Below, piece after piece: positions 45,906 to 59,965 of a DNA stretch of 64,000 nucleotides. Source of the DNA: Viscum album (taxonomy: Eukaryota; Streptophyta; Magnoliopsida; Santalales; Viscaceae); assembly GCA_963277665.1 (NCBI GenBank), contig OY728153.1:270976250-271040249 (forward strand), in the 5' to 3' direction. Made by a program: the position numbers and the translations under genes. How positions within the stretch are numbered: position 1 is the stretch's first letter; each line of letters starts with the position of its first letter. Under the pieces are notes generated by a model. That model did no database searches. It had not been told where the DNA came from and saw only the letters and a list, made by a program, of their open reading frames with translations.

Positions 45906-47023
45906 ATCATGAAAATAATTTATATGTCATCCCACATAAATTTTGTGACATTAAGTAGTTGATTATATACTGTTGAAACTTGATGCTATACCTTCATAAA
46001 CTAACAAGTGAAGCATCGAGAAACATATTTTGGAACACATTGATTGAAAAAACACCCCAAAACTACTTCTGAATGTCCTTTAATATCATCTCCACTCCAG
46101 GATATACCACCAAGGGAGAGGTATGATAATCCCTTGTCACCTCACCACAAAACATGATCAAAACCATTTTCTATACATTGTAAAGGATGATGTTCCTCCC
46201 CCTAAAAAACACCCGTGTGAATCTTTGAAAGATATTTTTCCATGTAGAACATCATAATTTATGTATATAATTGTTAATATTTCACTTGTTAGAGAAATAT
46301 GGGATTCCCTACCATATACTAGATATATTTTGTCCCTCTCTACTCCACTAGGGGGAGTTGTAAAAAGGAAAACTACTATGATGCCTCCACCACCATGGGA
46401 GACTAGGATTTATGGTTAACTAAATCTGCCACCACATTGAACTTATCGAGAGTATAGAGTATTTCGAAGTCCTATTATATTAGGAATTACATCCAATATA
46501 TCTTTATTAGGTTAGGGTATCTATGAGAAATTATAATATTGAGACTTTTGATGTTTAATTAAAACACAACGACTATGACAAGAAGATAATGCTTCTACAT
46601 ATTTAAGGAGAATTCAGTTATTTCCAACTTTTTATCATGGGTCATATATTTCTTCTCATGGGGTATCATCTATATAAAAACATAAGAAAAAACTTCTTAA
46701 CTCTACATCAATATGTACCCAAGAACATTTCTAGAGGTTTCACATAACGCTACATAGTTGACACCCTCTGCTGGTAGTTTCAACATTGGAGGACTGATCA
46801 TCCTATTCCTCAACAATAAAAGGCTTCCAAACATCATTTTTTCTTGTTGAATGACACCAATTTTCTTGTTAAATTAGTCAAAGGGTATACAATTCTATAA
46901 ATTTATACCACAATCCTTTGATGGTACCCATAAGAATTGAGGAAACAGTACACATACAACAAACGTATGTGTTTTCCGATCTATCACTACCTTTATCTGT
47001 CCAAGGTGCATGAATACACTATG
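45906..47023 (-). other. Presumed RNase H and integrase N-terminal region, decayed
   Basis: Position between RT and integrase implies RNase H and the HHCC finger, but I could not identify them. CCTCCCCCTAAAAAAC near 46195 and CTAGGGGGAGTTG near 46350 look like purine tracts but sit inside pol and have no LTR beside them. Confidence 0.4.
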
Positions 47024-47475
47024 TTAATGATAGAATACACCAAAGAGTGAACCACTTGAATTAAGAACTAAAACATTTAAGAGTTTTTCTAGAATAATCA
47101 TCAAATTTTGCATTTTATCATCCTTATATACATAGTAAATAATAATTTTATTAATGAATAAACCATGAACTAGTCTACGAAATTCTCGAAGATATTGTTC
47201 ATATGGGTCGTGAAATAAAAGAGGCAATTCGCCAAACAATATGGAATCACAAAGAAATAATAGTTCCCATATTGGAATAATAATTTCTTATTTATAATAT
47301 CCACCTCAAAAAACTATAATTGTTGGTGGCTAGACCCATGATAAATCTTTGTCAACTATCTTCAAAAATTTTACTGGTCAAAGAGGTTATTGATCATAGA
47401 ATGGGTTATATTTTCATAATCGTTACTTGATTTAAAAAATTATAATTAGCGCATAGCCTCAATCACCCATATTAA
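47024..47475 (-). pseudogene. pol: Gypsy reverse transcriptase remnant
   Basis: On the minus strand RLCANYNFLNQVTI (47400-47470) matches the family RLCVDYRALNQVTI. Lower down, an open stretch (47024-47239) has LFINKIIIYYVYKDDKMQNL, where the family has FIDDILIYS followed by EEHxxHL. The catalytic Asp pair is Asn-Lys. LVHGLF and ILEKLLNVLVLNSSGSLF continue the RT connection. Non-functional. Confidence 0.75.
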
Positions 47476-48699
47476 TTATTTAATAACAACACTATATGAT
47501 ACCAAGGGTACATAGTTGGTATGATAAATATTTTCGAATGAAGGATAGAAAATTTCACCCTCAGCTCCTAGATTTTAGTTGGGGCCATTCGATACACTAT
47601 TGATGACATCGGTTTGGTCTCATGGTGAAAGTAAATGTAATGTTCAATATAACCCTTAAAATTTATCCCTAGAACATATTTAGAGAAGAAATAGATATTT
47701 TCATTCACTAACACTGGATGCTAGATGTTTTTAGATATTTCTCCACTAAGGGATAAACATGATAACTGATGGAAGATAGGTTACAACTATCCGCTCATTA
47801 GACTTTCTCATTCTAGAAAATTCATCTTCTCTCCATGTTTGGAAATATCATCATATCTGTCTATAGACATCAATATTACCTATAGTGACAGTCTATCAAG
47901 TAGAACACTATGGATAACAATTATATAACCAATATAACCTTATGTAGTTTCAAGATAACAACCATGGGGACCCATGACCAAACCTCTCTTCTAATCATTA
48001 AATCTCACCACTAATGGATTTATAAAATAGAATAGTCATCCCTTATAAGAAAATATATTCAAAATTGATGGAATTAATGTTCCATATGAATATATAGCTC
48101 TCACATAAGGGTTTATTTAATGAATTAATAACTAAAACCTATGCCTATATGTACTAGAGATAATGTAGAGAAGACACAAATCACCCAAAAATCATAATAT
48201 ATACAATCTCGACATATCCCTCCATAAACATCAACAATCATCACCCTCCACCATATTTTCTTCAGGCCTACCATGGAAAACTATGGGTTTGTAGTGGAGG
48301 ATGTTCATATAATCATCCCATAGCTATAACTAATCCTATTAGGTATATTCCACCCCCTATTAACACCACATCCCTAGGGTCCACCCTAACCACCCCTGAG
48401 ATTTCCTTGATCATGGCACTACATCTACAGTGATAGTCCTTTTATTTTCTAAACAAATTCTAAAGAATGTTGGGTAATCACATCAAAATTATTATTACCC
48501 CATAAATCACAATCATATCATCATCCATACCTAGAAAAAAAAGTCCTTATATATGATCCTTATATCTGAGATCCTTAATCTAAGCACACGAATGAGTATT
48601 CCACAAATATTGCGATTTAGAAGTAAAATTTCTACTAGTATGATTAGATGAGTCTACTTCATGATGTTTAATGCTAGATCCAACTACCAGATAATCGAT
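47476..48699 (-). other. Decayed protease / gag 3' region
   Basis: Expected to hold the zinc knuckle and protease of the same element. No motif could be confirmed. Confidence 0.35.
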
Positions 48700-49000
48700 T
48701 TCTATATTTTCCACTATAACCAAGGACTGCTCTTCCACCTTAACATAAGAGTGAATGAGTAGATATTCTACAATATCTCATATGTACCTAGAAAGGCCTT
48801 GCTCAAAATTCCATTGTCAAATGAATATATGTCACACCATAAAAAGAGAGTATAATCTAAGGTTTTTACCCCTAAAGCATACATCAAAACATTCATCTCA
48901 CCATTATATAACTCTAGATGTTCCTAAATTCGCACAATGTTCATGGTTCATCGGTATTACTTCTCGTAGAATAAGTACAGAAACTCAACCCTTGAAAGAG
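48700..49000 (-). pseudogene. gag: Gypsy gag remnant
   Basis: The minus strand gives FEQGLSRYI*DIVEYLLIHS and then KVEEQSLVIVENIEID. This matches the end of the retrotransposon gag domain (FxxGLRxxIRxxVxxxxxxTYxExVxxALxxE). One internal stop. The overlapping plus-strand frame at 48755-49024 is its shadow. Confidence 0.65.
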
Positions 49001-49166
49001 TCTCCTCATCATTGGATTGGGTGACACGAATCTAACAACATATTTCTACTATATGAAGAAGACTGAACATAGAAACAACCATTTTATATGTCAAGGTTCA
49101 CACGATTTGAAAAACTCAATCCACCATCTTCGAAAAATCATCTACTTTGAGAGTGTCTGTCCCATA

Positions 49167-49179
49167 TGATACCAAGCGG
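49167..49179 (-). other. Primer binding site of the decayed gypsy element
   Basis: Minus strand CGCTTGGTATCAT. TTGGTATCA agrees with the initiator tRNA-Met site and abuts the LTR-like end at 49180. Confidence 0.6.
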
Positions 49180-50225
49180 TATCTATCACTAAAACTCATG
49201 CAGTGCACTTAGCATACACATATTTTCTACCTTTCTTAGAGCAATAATAAACTATTCATCATTTAGATTATAATTATCTGGAACTACAAGAGGAAATTCT
49301 ACATTCCACTCATCTGGTGGGAGAACTCCTATATAATAACCTTGAGGAAACACATCACGTGGAGGTTATATCATCTATGCCTCATCATATAAATAGTATT
49401 TATCATGGCACCCTATCAATATCCTAGATGGATATCATCATGATGGAATCCTAAAAGATAACATGGCATACCATAGTTAGTTACTAATATCTTGGGATGT
49501 TACATAATAAAGGCATGAAAGTAAAAAAATCATTCCTATATGATTTATGTACTTTTGATTTCTATGAAACAGATTCCTTGGTATGCTAAGTGGACAAGTA
49601 GGTCATCATAGCCCTTGAATTTTGATATGTCAGACACCACATCATTAATATTTTTCTAGTTTTGGGAGACACACTAGAGACACTTTAACACCATTGCTCT
49701 ATTTCACAAAACAATCCATACAAAACATCTATCTCTAAAACCAATTCCTTGTAAAAACCTCCCTTAATTACCACTTTATCAACAGAAAACCCACTAAGGC
49801 CTCCTCTAGTTCACCGTTAAGATATGAGTGACACCACAAGCCTAACTCAAATGATCTTGGGGATAGCTACTAGTTCCAAGATGACAAATCTAACAGGATT
49901 ATAGGCATAATACTACATATCCAACACACACACATCTCCATACAACATTGTATGGGTGATAATAATAGTTAAAAACTATAGAGCATGATCAAATAAAAGT
50001 TATATCCTCAATGTAATCATCACATTATAGGAAATGAATCTTCACACAAGTAGGGGAAAAGTACACACCCAAAAAATTTATATTATCCCAACCTAAATAG
50101 ATTATTCATGACGAAGAAGAGATCCCTACACATGATCTCATGAACTGAAGACTATATAGATTCATATTATCCTAGTATAATTATGATACACATACTCTAG
50201 AACACTAAAGACTCCAACAAACTTC
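49180..50225 (-). repeat. 5' LTR fragment of the decayed gypsy element
   Basis: The low end matches 42893 and the block at 50040-50210 matches 43150-43310. After about 50225 the match with the other LTR stops and AT-rich sequence starts. This looks like an insertion or deletion breakpoint. Confidence 0.55.
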
Positions 50226-52380
50226 CTGTTATTCAATAAAATTACATTATTGTCAAATTTGATACTATTATTTTAATTTGACATTAAATTCCTCAATAAA
50301 AAGTGAGAATTAGAATAAAATGATTTAAAACATTTATATTATATGCTATTGGTATATAAAATTCATTTGACACATTAACTCATTCCAAATATATAAATAT
50401 TATTTTTAATATTATTTAATTATTTTAATTTTATCTGAGATAAATAAATACTATTTAGTATTGACGGAGCATTTGTGGTGATAATATAATTTCTAAAAGA
50501 AATTAATTTTATTTATAATGAATCTGAATTCCTTATGATAAGAATATAAATTTAGGTTTGTTCATGTTTTTCTATTTTCCCTATGTGGACACATAACTAA
50601 TATTAAATAAAAAGAGATTGACATTTTGGAACAATCAATCAATTAAATAATATTTAAGTTAATTTCAAAGAAAATATATATTAAATAACTCAAATTAGCT
50701 CTTAATGTTATATGGGTTTAATTATATTCATCCAGTAATTTTTATGTATGTTTAGGTCACATTCTTACCCTCATCTTTTGGTTTTAACTCTTACTTAAAC
50801 TCTTTAACTCTTACCATGGCAAATCTCATTTTTTTCTCATTAATGCTTAATATACTAACAATAAAATGAAAAATGAACCATAAATGAGTCATTTTGGTAA
50901 TTTTGAACTTCCTCCCAATAATTTGGATGATATTTATATTTTTATGATTTTTATATCATTGAATAAAATATTATTTATTTTAAAATATCATTTTTTTCAA
51001 TTTTGAAGTATTCAATACATGAATTTTTTAAAATATATTAAATACTAGATTTCCTCTAAAAATAATTTATAAATCCTCAATAAGTCTATAAAATATAAAT
51101 TTTCTGTCGGATATTTTTTTTCAAATTATAAATTTTTAATATTTTTAAATACATTTATTTGATATGTACACTATTTAGACAATTAATTCCTTGCCATAGT
51201 GCATGATATGAATATAATTATTTCTTCTATAAAAATTAAAAATAATTTACCATGATGGATATAAAAAATTTATAATTCAAATTAAAATTTATATTCAATT
51301 TAATACTTTAAATAAACTTATATAAAAAATGTAATACTTATTAGAAACATGAGAATGACGTATTGGAATTTTATTACAATAAAATACTATAAAATCCATA
51401 AAGTCAACCAAGTTCCTCTAAGAGGACATAAAATAGGCCAAAATATGATTTTGGTTTAAAATAACTCATCTAATAAATTTAGGGAATTTTTAGTGTAATT
51501 TTATAATGCTTATAAAATCTTTTTTACCATTAATTACTCGATTTATCCTTAACCATGATAAATACAAACCATACAAACATTATTGTTCATAATGTCAACA
51601 AAATATGATGATCCTATTATAGTATAAATATAATATTGATTATAATATTGAATTTATATTTTTCAAAATTCAATTCACCTAAGTTCCAAAATTACTTTAA
51701 CGTTAATCCCATAGACAAGAAGATCAAAGAGGTTTATAAAGTAAGAACATCCAAAAAATTGATATGTTTTTATAATTAAATTGAATCTGAAATAATTTAT
51801 AACGAACAAAATTGGTCTAAATGATATAAAATTGTAATAATTATATATGTAAAATAAATCAAAACATAATTAATCTATATAAACTATTTATTCAAAAATA
51901 AATATATGAACTAAAATTCAGTAGTTTTGAATATTCATCAAAAAAATGAAACTTCTCAAAAAAATAAAAAACGTATAACGAAAGCAAATATTTTATATTA
52001 TTATTTAAAATAAGAAGTTTATTTTTAAAAATAAATTATATAAAGCTTTAAATTTTATTAATCATAAATATTTTTGTCCTTAAAAGGAAGTAATACTACA
52101 TTTAGAAAAATAACAGTTTTATATTTTTAAAATTGGAATCATTCTAATATTATTACTCTAAAATATTTTGGATCAATTTAAAAAAATTTGATTAGAAATA
52201 AAAAATAAAATATATAAATTTCAAAATTTGGTTAATAAAAAAAATTCCCACCAACTAAATGTCTAGTGTTAAAATAATTAAATTTAATTGTATATATTAG
52301 TTCATTTAGGATTAGTAGTGCTTCCAACACATATATTAAATTTATGATAAAAACATAAAATAAAATCATTTGGTGTTACA
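50226..52380 (-). repeat. 3' LTR of a second LARD-like family member (lower part uncertain)
   Basis: 51400-52000 aligns in order with 27480-28060 (for example TTATCCTTAACCATGATAAAT against TTACCCTTCAAACATGGTAAAT, then TTCATAATGTC; AACGAACAAAATT against AATGAACAAAATT). The upper end reads TTTGGTGTTACA at 52380 (minus strand TGTAACACC), matching the 3' LTR start at 28575. Homology below about 51400 is not clear. Confidence 0.65.
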
Positions 52381-53746
52381 TTAACCCCTCATATAATAAA
52401 TTTATTCATTTCAATTTAAAATTTTACATTTAAAATCAATTGTCAATACTTGAAAATTTTATTATTGTAAAGACATATTGGAAATAGGGTTAATAAAACA
52501 TCCCCTTGAAAAAGATGAAAATGGAAATGAGAAGTTTACCAAAACATCAGGCTTTTAAATAGGATATCATTCATGGAAAGTGAAAAAAAGAAATGGAAAA
52601 TAAATATAAATATAAATTTATGATTTTGAGTGATTGAAAACATGTTCACTGGAGTTTTAACCACAAAAAACCATAAATCATTGATCAGTTAAAAAACTAT
52701 TGATTTCTCTGAATGGGAACTAAAAGAATTAAATTTTTGTTCCAAAATATATATCCTAGATTTGAGAGATTATTTTACTATCTTGAAAATGTACCAAAAA
52801 AATAAACTTACTTGGTTATAGTCCATGTCATAACTATAATATCATCATTTCTTGTACTTGGATCTATTTCCACTTCATTTTTGAACTAAAAGATAGATCT
52901 TCGTGTTTTAATATATTCCTAAAGAAACATTATCAAATGACCCGTACATCATTTCCTCACCCTCCAAATATTATAAAATTCAAAAATTTTATCAGAGGTT
53001 ATCCAATAAATCATTCATTAACCTTGAAAAATAATATGAAATGTTCAATTTAATCCATTCTAACCCTAATACTCATCTAAAATACTTATTTCCAAATTCA
53101 CAGACCAAAAACATATCTAAATTTACGAAATTAATAATAACATAAAATCCCCCAAAAATATAATGTGCATGTTGTTATCAAAATAAAAAACCATAAAAAA
53201 CTTAATTAAAACATTAATGTTTCGAAATAATTTAAGAAGATGTACTACAGTACTATCCTTATATTTCTCATGATTCTTATAACCATAGTACAAGTGATGA
53301 AATAATTTTTGAATCCAAAAATATAGGAACATTAATCATTATACTCCATCCTCAAACCATTAACTACGCTTCATCATATTATTCTTTAATACCATATTCA
53401 TGTTATTTTCCCTTTTTAGCATCTTCACCATCAGTAGTGTAACCTATAATTTTATAATATTTAAAAATCTAATAATTATCCAGAACCAGAAATATAACGT
53501 GAGAAAGTACAGACATAATGACATATTAATTAAAAAATATTTATACGGTGTTAAAATTAGGACATCTACATCTCACCCAATGAGCTCTTAGGTTCAACCT
53601 CAGTTATCCATGGTATTACCAGATCTATAATATGATTTCATATACATAGACTTATCCTCAATGTTAGTCATAGGTTATTGTGTTCTAATCCCGGGTTTTC
53701 TAAATCTACTTTCCAAGGAGACTATTAAACATCATTTGATAACAAA
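52381..53746 (-). other. Non-coding internal region of the second LARD-like member
   Basis: Starts with a PPT-like tract (minus strand TATGAGGGGTTAA, 52381-52393). Sequence at 52540-52790 is homologous to the core at 28640-28930. It ends at 53735-53746 with TGATAACAAA, a decayed PBS (TGATACCAAC in the plus reading). No coding motif. Both ends and part of the core therefore match the element at 23860-39146. Confidence 0.65.
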
Positions 53747-55400
53747 TATAATGCCCTAAGCCCAAAATTCTAGAGACAATACTTCATTTTCTAACATTGG
53801 TAGGATTACTAGGAATCATATCACGAAGGACTGGTCTATTTAGATATTTTTGAAATGAGATTACGTACACGAACCATTCAATAATATTTAAATCATAAAA
53901 TACACCAAAAAAGATCTTTTGATAACACAATAGTTCTCCTATCATAACACTACATATCAGTCATAATATACATCTTGGAATCCTAGAAAAAATAAAACAT
54001 CTAAAATGGGTGAACACAAATTATCAGTAAGGATAAGCATACAATGAAATCTATGAGTAAATGTGACATAAAAATTATGGAAAAGTAATTAAAAGAAACA
54101 ATTTCTATTTAAATAATCACATGAGCTTGGAAAAATAACCATGAATAAACTAACTTATAAAATAATCACCTGGAACAATAATAATGATGGAATACATAGT
54201 GTTGTATGTATTCACTATCGAGATCTATCCATAAGATTATTACTATCAAGATCTATCCTCAATACAGTTTAAGTCTGGGGGTAGAAACCCATATGATTTG
54301 TGTCAAGGGTTATCCTCTCGATAATTTAAAACTACTTGGAAACAAAAAAAACGGGGTGTTCACAAATTGATTTCATCACATGAGATCTATGGATGCATCG
54401 ATGGGCCCTAGAGGGACCTTACATACACATACTAAGATAAATTAATTCCTAAGGTGAATGAGGTGAAACATAAACAACATGTATATATGAAATGTAAATA
54501 ACATTCCTCAATCAATAAATATAATCACAAATCATTAAGTGTATTATGGTGAATGGTATCAAAATAGAACATCCATAGTCAAATTAATCATAATCCATTT
54601 AATAAAAAAGGGAAATTATATCCTAATAGAACCACCAAAATTAATCATAATACTCAAAAGAGGATGTTTACATAGATGAAAATATTTTAATAAAATCATT
54701 GAAATATTTTGAGATAAATAACCTTTATTCATTGATAATATTTATTTATAAATACACACAATTATAAAGTAAAACATTTTATTTGAATATAACCTTGTAA
54801 AAATGTAAATTAATCTTCACAATATTAAGGCTTAATGAGGTAGGAAAAATCCACTAATATTATATAAGTTAAAAAAACATTCCTTCCATTTTTTTCAAAA
54901 AAAACCTCAAAGGTACATGGTTAGGAAACACAAAAAATAGATTTTACAAAAATATTAAAAATTTAAAATGGTTAAAATTAATATAAAAAATTATTCTAGA
55001 ACAATAAAAATATTTTTGAGATCATTTAAAAAAAACATGGATATGGAGAAAATATGTGAAAATTAAATTTGTAAATATTCACTGTGTCCCATACCACGTT
55101 GAATATTTAAATCAGAATCCCAAAGAAATAATAAAATTTTATATAACATTTAATATCATGATAAATAGTTAATTAATTAACAACTTGATAAGCCAAAGGG
55201 GTTGTATATACACCACATAAAATATGTTTGGTGTACAACATCAATCTACACCTTAAAGAAATGGGAGTGAGATGAAACTCCTTACATTGCACTTACATTT
55301 GTGAGAAAATTATTTAACATAATATATAGTTGTTCAAATAATTTTATTAATTTATAATAGAACTATTATCATATTTAAAATACATTATATGTTCATTTAT
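53747..55400 (-). repeat. 5' LTR (low part) of the second LARD-like member
   Basis: The low end TATAATGCCCTAAG compares with TATAAGGACTTGG at 30345. Further matches in order: GGGTGAACACAAATTATCAG then TAAGG (54010-54035) with GGGATGAGAAAAAAATCTCA then GTAAGG (30633-30657), AATAGAACATCCATA (54566-54580) with 24431-24445, and TATACACCACATAAAATATG with a following GGTGTACAACA (55208-55240) with 24951-24985. The high end of this LTR cannot be separated from the gypsy LTR that follows. Confidence 0.6.
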
Positions 55401-55539
55401 GTCATTTTATCTTCATCTTTTTAGTATTAGTTCTTTATTACACTTGTTCCTAGTATTAACTACATCATTTTCCAATGATTTTTTTGTTACGTTATTCTTT
55501 TTTCGTATGAATAGGATATATTTCCTTCATATACAGAAT

Positions 55540-58090
55540 GATATTCTGATGTCGTAGACCCGGATTCCACTTAGGAGGTTCTCAGAGCCCGGTGGACCAC
55601 ATGGCCTCAAATAAATCTCCCCGAATACGAGAGGTTACCAACAAGTAGTGAGGAACTAGGGTGTATATGTATGGAGACTATTCCCTTATTACCAGGTTGT
55701 AGAATATTGGATAATAAAAAAAGAGAGTAAAAAAGGATATGCAATATATAAACAGAATAAACAGTGGAAAGAGACAAATCTATAATTAAAATAACTAGAG
55801 AATCATATATCAACTGATGCTGATACTTTGTGTATCTAGTATGACAGAAAACATGGACACAAAGTAGAAATCATACATGAATTTTTTTTAAAAAGGATAC
55901 TCATAATCAATATTACGTATCCCAATCCTATGCTCCTTCATCATTTCCCAATAAGCAATCTTGTTTCTAAAGCATTACACTTCACTTTATCAACACCTGC
56001 ATACATGTAATATGCCTCGGGTAACAAAGGACACCTGTAGAGTGTGTGATATAAATATTAGTGGGCCACCAAAAATTTTTTCTATAACTACCAGTCCATG
56101 TAATGGAAATGTAATAGTGTACAAGAATGCACATATAACGTAAAGTCATACAATGTTACTAAATATCAAAGTAACTACTTCATCCCTCATCTGGTTTCTG
56201 AACATATAACTAGTTCATTAATAAATGTATTACAAATTTATATAACCAAGTCACATGTGGCATAACAAGCACAAACATCACCTCGTGATAGTATAAATTG
56301 TGATGTTTCTAATATGTAACAAGATAAAATGTAATAATATTTAATAATTAAGTTCTAAGGTAATAAACAAGGAAACATAGACCTCAAGTTACAAAAAATA
56401 CATAATTATTGTAGCCTAGCTATGGATAAGGGTGTAATCTGATGATCATTGTGCAAGTTATTCCACAATAAGATGCCTTTCAAGTCCACAAAGTTTGTCC
56501 AAGGTTAAATGGGGCTAATCAATGACTGGGCCTAATGGTATTTAACCCTAGAACCTAAATTTCAATGCTAAATCCAAAGATTTTATCCAAGGAATCCTAT
56601 AATATTATTGAAGGGATCATATGGTTTCATACTAGGAATCCATACAGAGATGAGGTTTGGGTTCCAGGTGGGTCTCAGCCAACAAATTCCACATCCTTGA
56701 ATATGAATGGGGTTCCGATTGCTCATGGCATTCTCTAATGAATCCAATTCATTTTCAATTTATGGAACTCATAGTTGATAGTGATGTCATATAATATACT
56801 ACTAGGTTCAAACCTGGACTTTCTTTTGTTTGAAAAGGTCATGTGGATTTAAACCATTCATTTAATCCTTTTAAGACATTTTCAATAACAAAGGTTCACT
56901 CCCAAACCATCCATTAACATGGTAAGGGGTGATACAAACATTAAACCTATTATTCAATTATATTTAATAATGCCAATTCATATACTTAGTATGCATGAAA
57001 ATTTCCATTTCACATTTAATTATCAAATGGAAGAACATGACTTAAAAGGGTTAAGTGGTGATCATGCATGGTACATTCCATTAGGTGATTCATAATTTAA
57101 ATCAATCCATTTAATATATAAAATCTTTCCATTAGAAAGGTCTAGCCAATGTACACATGAATAGTTTCTCAAATGTCTCCAAACACTAAGTCAACAGTTA
57201 TGGAAGAAAAACCTACATGAGAGGGATGTTGTTTTGGTTGTAACGAGTTAAAAATAATCACATTTTGGAAGGAGCATAACCATATGGTTCTAATAATTAT
57301 AATAGTGATGTATAAATTTAGTAAATGGATGTCGATGAAATCATTCGGCCCCAAATGACAATTCCAAAATCAAAGATATTATGGGATAAGTTATATATCA
57401 CCTACCTTATGATTATATAACTCGATTTTTCTATTATTAGCTTCTATTTCATCTTGGAATGGAGTATATCTAAGAAAAATATAAGAAATCATACACCTTA
57501 ATAACTAGGATGAGAGAATGAGACACAAAATGTCTAAAAAGGACTTGAGTACGTAACGATGCACATCCAACGTAATGAACAAAAGATTGAACGGATCCCT
57601 AATGAAGGAGATATCTTGACCTCTTGTTTATGACATCAAAATTATTTAAAATGGTATAAATTATGGTCAATCCCACTTGAAATCATATTAGGTAATTAGG
57701 GTTGGTTAATTGAATCATTAATGGAAAATTTTAATATTTTCTAAAAATTATCCACTGTATTATTTGTCTGCACGTTTTTCTAAACTGTGTGAAAATAATG
57801 GATGTGTACCTAAATAATAGGTACACTCAAAAGGTTATTATGAATAGTTAGGGAAACTATGTGCCAACTATGTGGTAAGGATCGGTCCAAAAAATCATGC
57901 CACCCACACAATTTTCTCTAACCATGTGACGTCCCCACACAGTTTACTACAAACTGTTCACGAAGCCTAGTTCTCTAAAAAAGAAGGGTTCCAAGATCTG
58001 AATAATACATATTCACCCTTTATAATTTTTCTATCTAAGTAGGAATCCATATTTGGTAAAAAATAAATAATTATACCAAAATTTAATGGA
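55540..58090 (-). repeat. 3' LTR of the right-hand gypsy element (low limit uncertain)
   Basis: 55549-55800 aligns with 63721-64000 (GACCCxxATxCCACxTAGGAG; GGTGGxCCxxATGxCCTCAA; TAAAATAACTxGAGAA), so the two are LTRs of one element or family. The upper end near 58090 meets a purine tract (minus strand AAAAGGGGAATAGAG) just after the end of pol. Near 57926-57943 the minus strand has CTGTGTGGGGACGTCACA, like the 47 bp repeat at 12934. No open gene. Confidence 0.6.
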
Positions 58091-58575
58091 TCCTTTCCTG
58101 ATTGAAAAACTATTTTATTTCTCTATTCCCCTTTTAAATAACTCATCCTTGAGTTCACCTTCCTCGTGTGGGGAAATACTATCATAGAACAACTCTTTCC
58201 ACTGGGCACGTATTTCAGCCTCTCATTCCCCAGTTTCATCTCACAGGAAACCATGCGGTAATAAAACCTATAATAGAGGGATATACCTACCTATGATAAC
58301 CATCTTTCACTGGTGAGTGATATGTACTAGATACTCATAAAAGGCAGAATAGATGTATAACTAAACATCCTTAAGATCAATGGTATGAAATGATTCAACA
58401 TGATATTATCAAAGCTATGAATCATGAAAGACTTCATGAATTAGATAATACCCCTTAGGCTGTATAAACTGATATGCTACTGGATTGACTCTCTCTAGAA
58501 CTTCTAATGACCCTATGTATCGAAGTAAACAAATTCCCTTTATTCTTTAACTATATATTCTCTATTTTCGATGAT
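58091..58575 (-). pseudogene. pol: C-terminal end of gypsy pol
   Basis: Minus strand near 58390-58500: RYIGSLEVLERVNPVAYQF and YLIHEVFHDS, matching the family's RxIGPxEILERVGxVAYxL and IHxVFHVS. The tail ends KDELFKRGIEK before the purine tract. A chromodomain could not be confirmed. Confidence 0.7.
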
Positions 58576-59475
58576 ACTAGAAAGAAACAATAATCCCAAA
58601 CCTCAAACTCTAGAGGTCCTCCGCAGTGATAGACAAAATATTTTTTCTTGACTATGCAACAGTCATACGCTTCCTAATCTGTTGAACCTACACTAATGTC
58701 TCTGGTAAGATATGAGAACCAAGTAGGGATTCCTCTCCTACCTCTAGCCTAAATACACGAAAATTTCATGACCTACCATATAAGTCCTCAAAAGGAACCA
58801 TCTCAATTGTCACATGATATCTATTAATATATGAGAAGTCGATGAGTGGGATTTTCTTCTCCCAAAACCCACCAAAACCAAATACACATGCTTATAGAAT
58901 GTCCTCTAAAACCGGTATTGTCTATTCTGATTTTCCATTGTTATAAGGGTGAAAATCTATTCTTAGAAGAACATATGTACCCATAGCTTTCAAAATTCAC
59001 TACCAGAACCTTGTTGTGAAACGAGCATACCTATCCAAAATGATACTATGAATGAACCCGGGTAGTAATATAATATCATAGATATATAGTCTTCCCAGCT
59101 TATCAACTAAGATAGTCAATTGAATTAGAATGAAGTTGTATACTTTGTTTAGTCGGTCAAAAAATACCCATAAAGTGTATGTAACCTTCTGTGTCCTAGG
59201 TAACCTGACTACAATATTAGTGGACACATCTTACCATCTAAATTTCGGGACATGAAGATGTTGTAACAATATTGTTGGTCTATGGTGCTCCACCTTCACC
59301 TGCTGACAAGTGTAACACCTATTGATAACACATGCTATGTGACATTTCATCCTAGACCACCAATACTGGAATCAAAAATATCAATACATTTTTGAGATTC
59401 CTGTATGACCTACCCACTATGAAGTGTGGGAAACATGCATCAACTCATCTCATATATATGTAGGAACCCAAAAAT
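58576..59475 (-). pseudogene. pol: Gypsy integrase (minus strand), nearly complete but broken
   Basis: The zinc finger reads VSHTS, VGHTGISKMY, YWWSRMK and RCYTCQQVK. The core has TNIVVRLPRTQ (first catalytic Asp to Asn), LWVFFDRLNK, LYIYDIILL and LDRYARFTTRFW. Then come FHPYNNGKSE*TI, FEDLYGR, EVGEESLLG and DLEFEVWDYCFF. Conserved segments can be followed for 300 codons with few frame changes. The longest open part is 59000-59227. Confidence 0.85.
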
Positions 59476-59739
59476 GACCATGAATATGCAAGATCTTGTC
59501 TGTATCCATAGAAAAATCAATATGTGTGGGAAATCATGATATACCAAAATGGAGAACCAATCCCTCGGGATTTAAAATTATTTTTCCTTTCACCATCTCA
59601 AAGAGGGAAGAGGTAACTGCAATGGATGAGAGGTAGGACTACTCATGACTATCATGAAAACCATATGCATCTCATAGAATAGGGCCATTAATTTCCATTC
59701 ATCAATGGATTACTGTATGACCTATGCTTGAGTTTTCCA

Positions 59740-59965
59740 ACATAACACTTCAACAGCTACATTTCCCTTACAAGGCATATAAGCATGCTCAAAATTGAAT
59801 GACTACAAATATTTAACCAATCTCCACTGTTCAATGTTCAATTAATTTTATTAAAAAATAAATTTGAGGATATTTTGGTCCATGTACACCAAAAAGTGAT
59901 CACCTAACAGATAGTGCCTCCATCAACATAAGGAATTGAAAACCGCTTCTTACTCTTGGTCCTTC
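59740..59965 (-). pseudogene. pol: Gypsy RNase H fragment
   Basis: Minus strand: WRHYLLGDHFLVYMDQNILK, then FIF, then AYMPCKGNVAVEVLCWK. The family has WRHYLYGxxFxVYTDHKSLKYIF and YHPGKANxVADALSRK. The catalytic Asp of TDH is kept. Confidence 0.8.

Larger units (their letters stand above)
42893..50225 (-). mobile_element. Decayed minus-strand Ty3/gypsy element
   Basis: LTR-like start at 42893, integrase near 45.4-45.9 kb, RT near 47.0-47.5 kb, gag near 48.7-49.0 kb, PBS at 49167-49179 and the 5' LTR start at 49180. The order is right for gypsy on the minus strand. All coding parts are full of stops and frame shifts. The 5' LTR seems cut near 50225, where sequence related to the LARD-like family begins. 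Confidence 0.65.

Noticed and set aside
46190..46360. Purine tracts as PPT and LTR boundary of the decayed gypsy element
   Set aside because: Integrase motifs continue at lower coordinates (45.4-45.9 kb), so these tracts lie inside pol.
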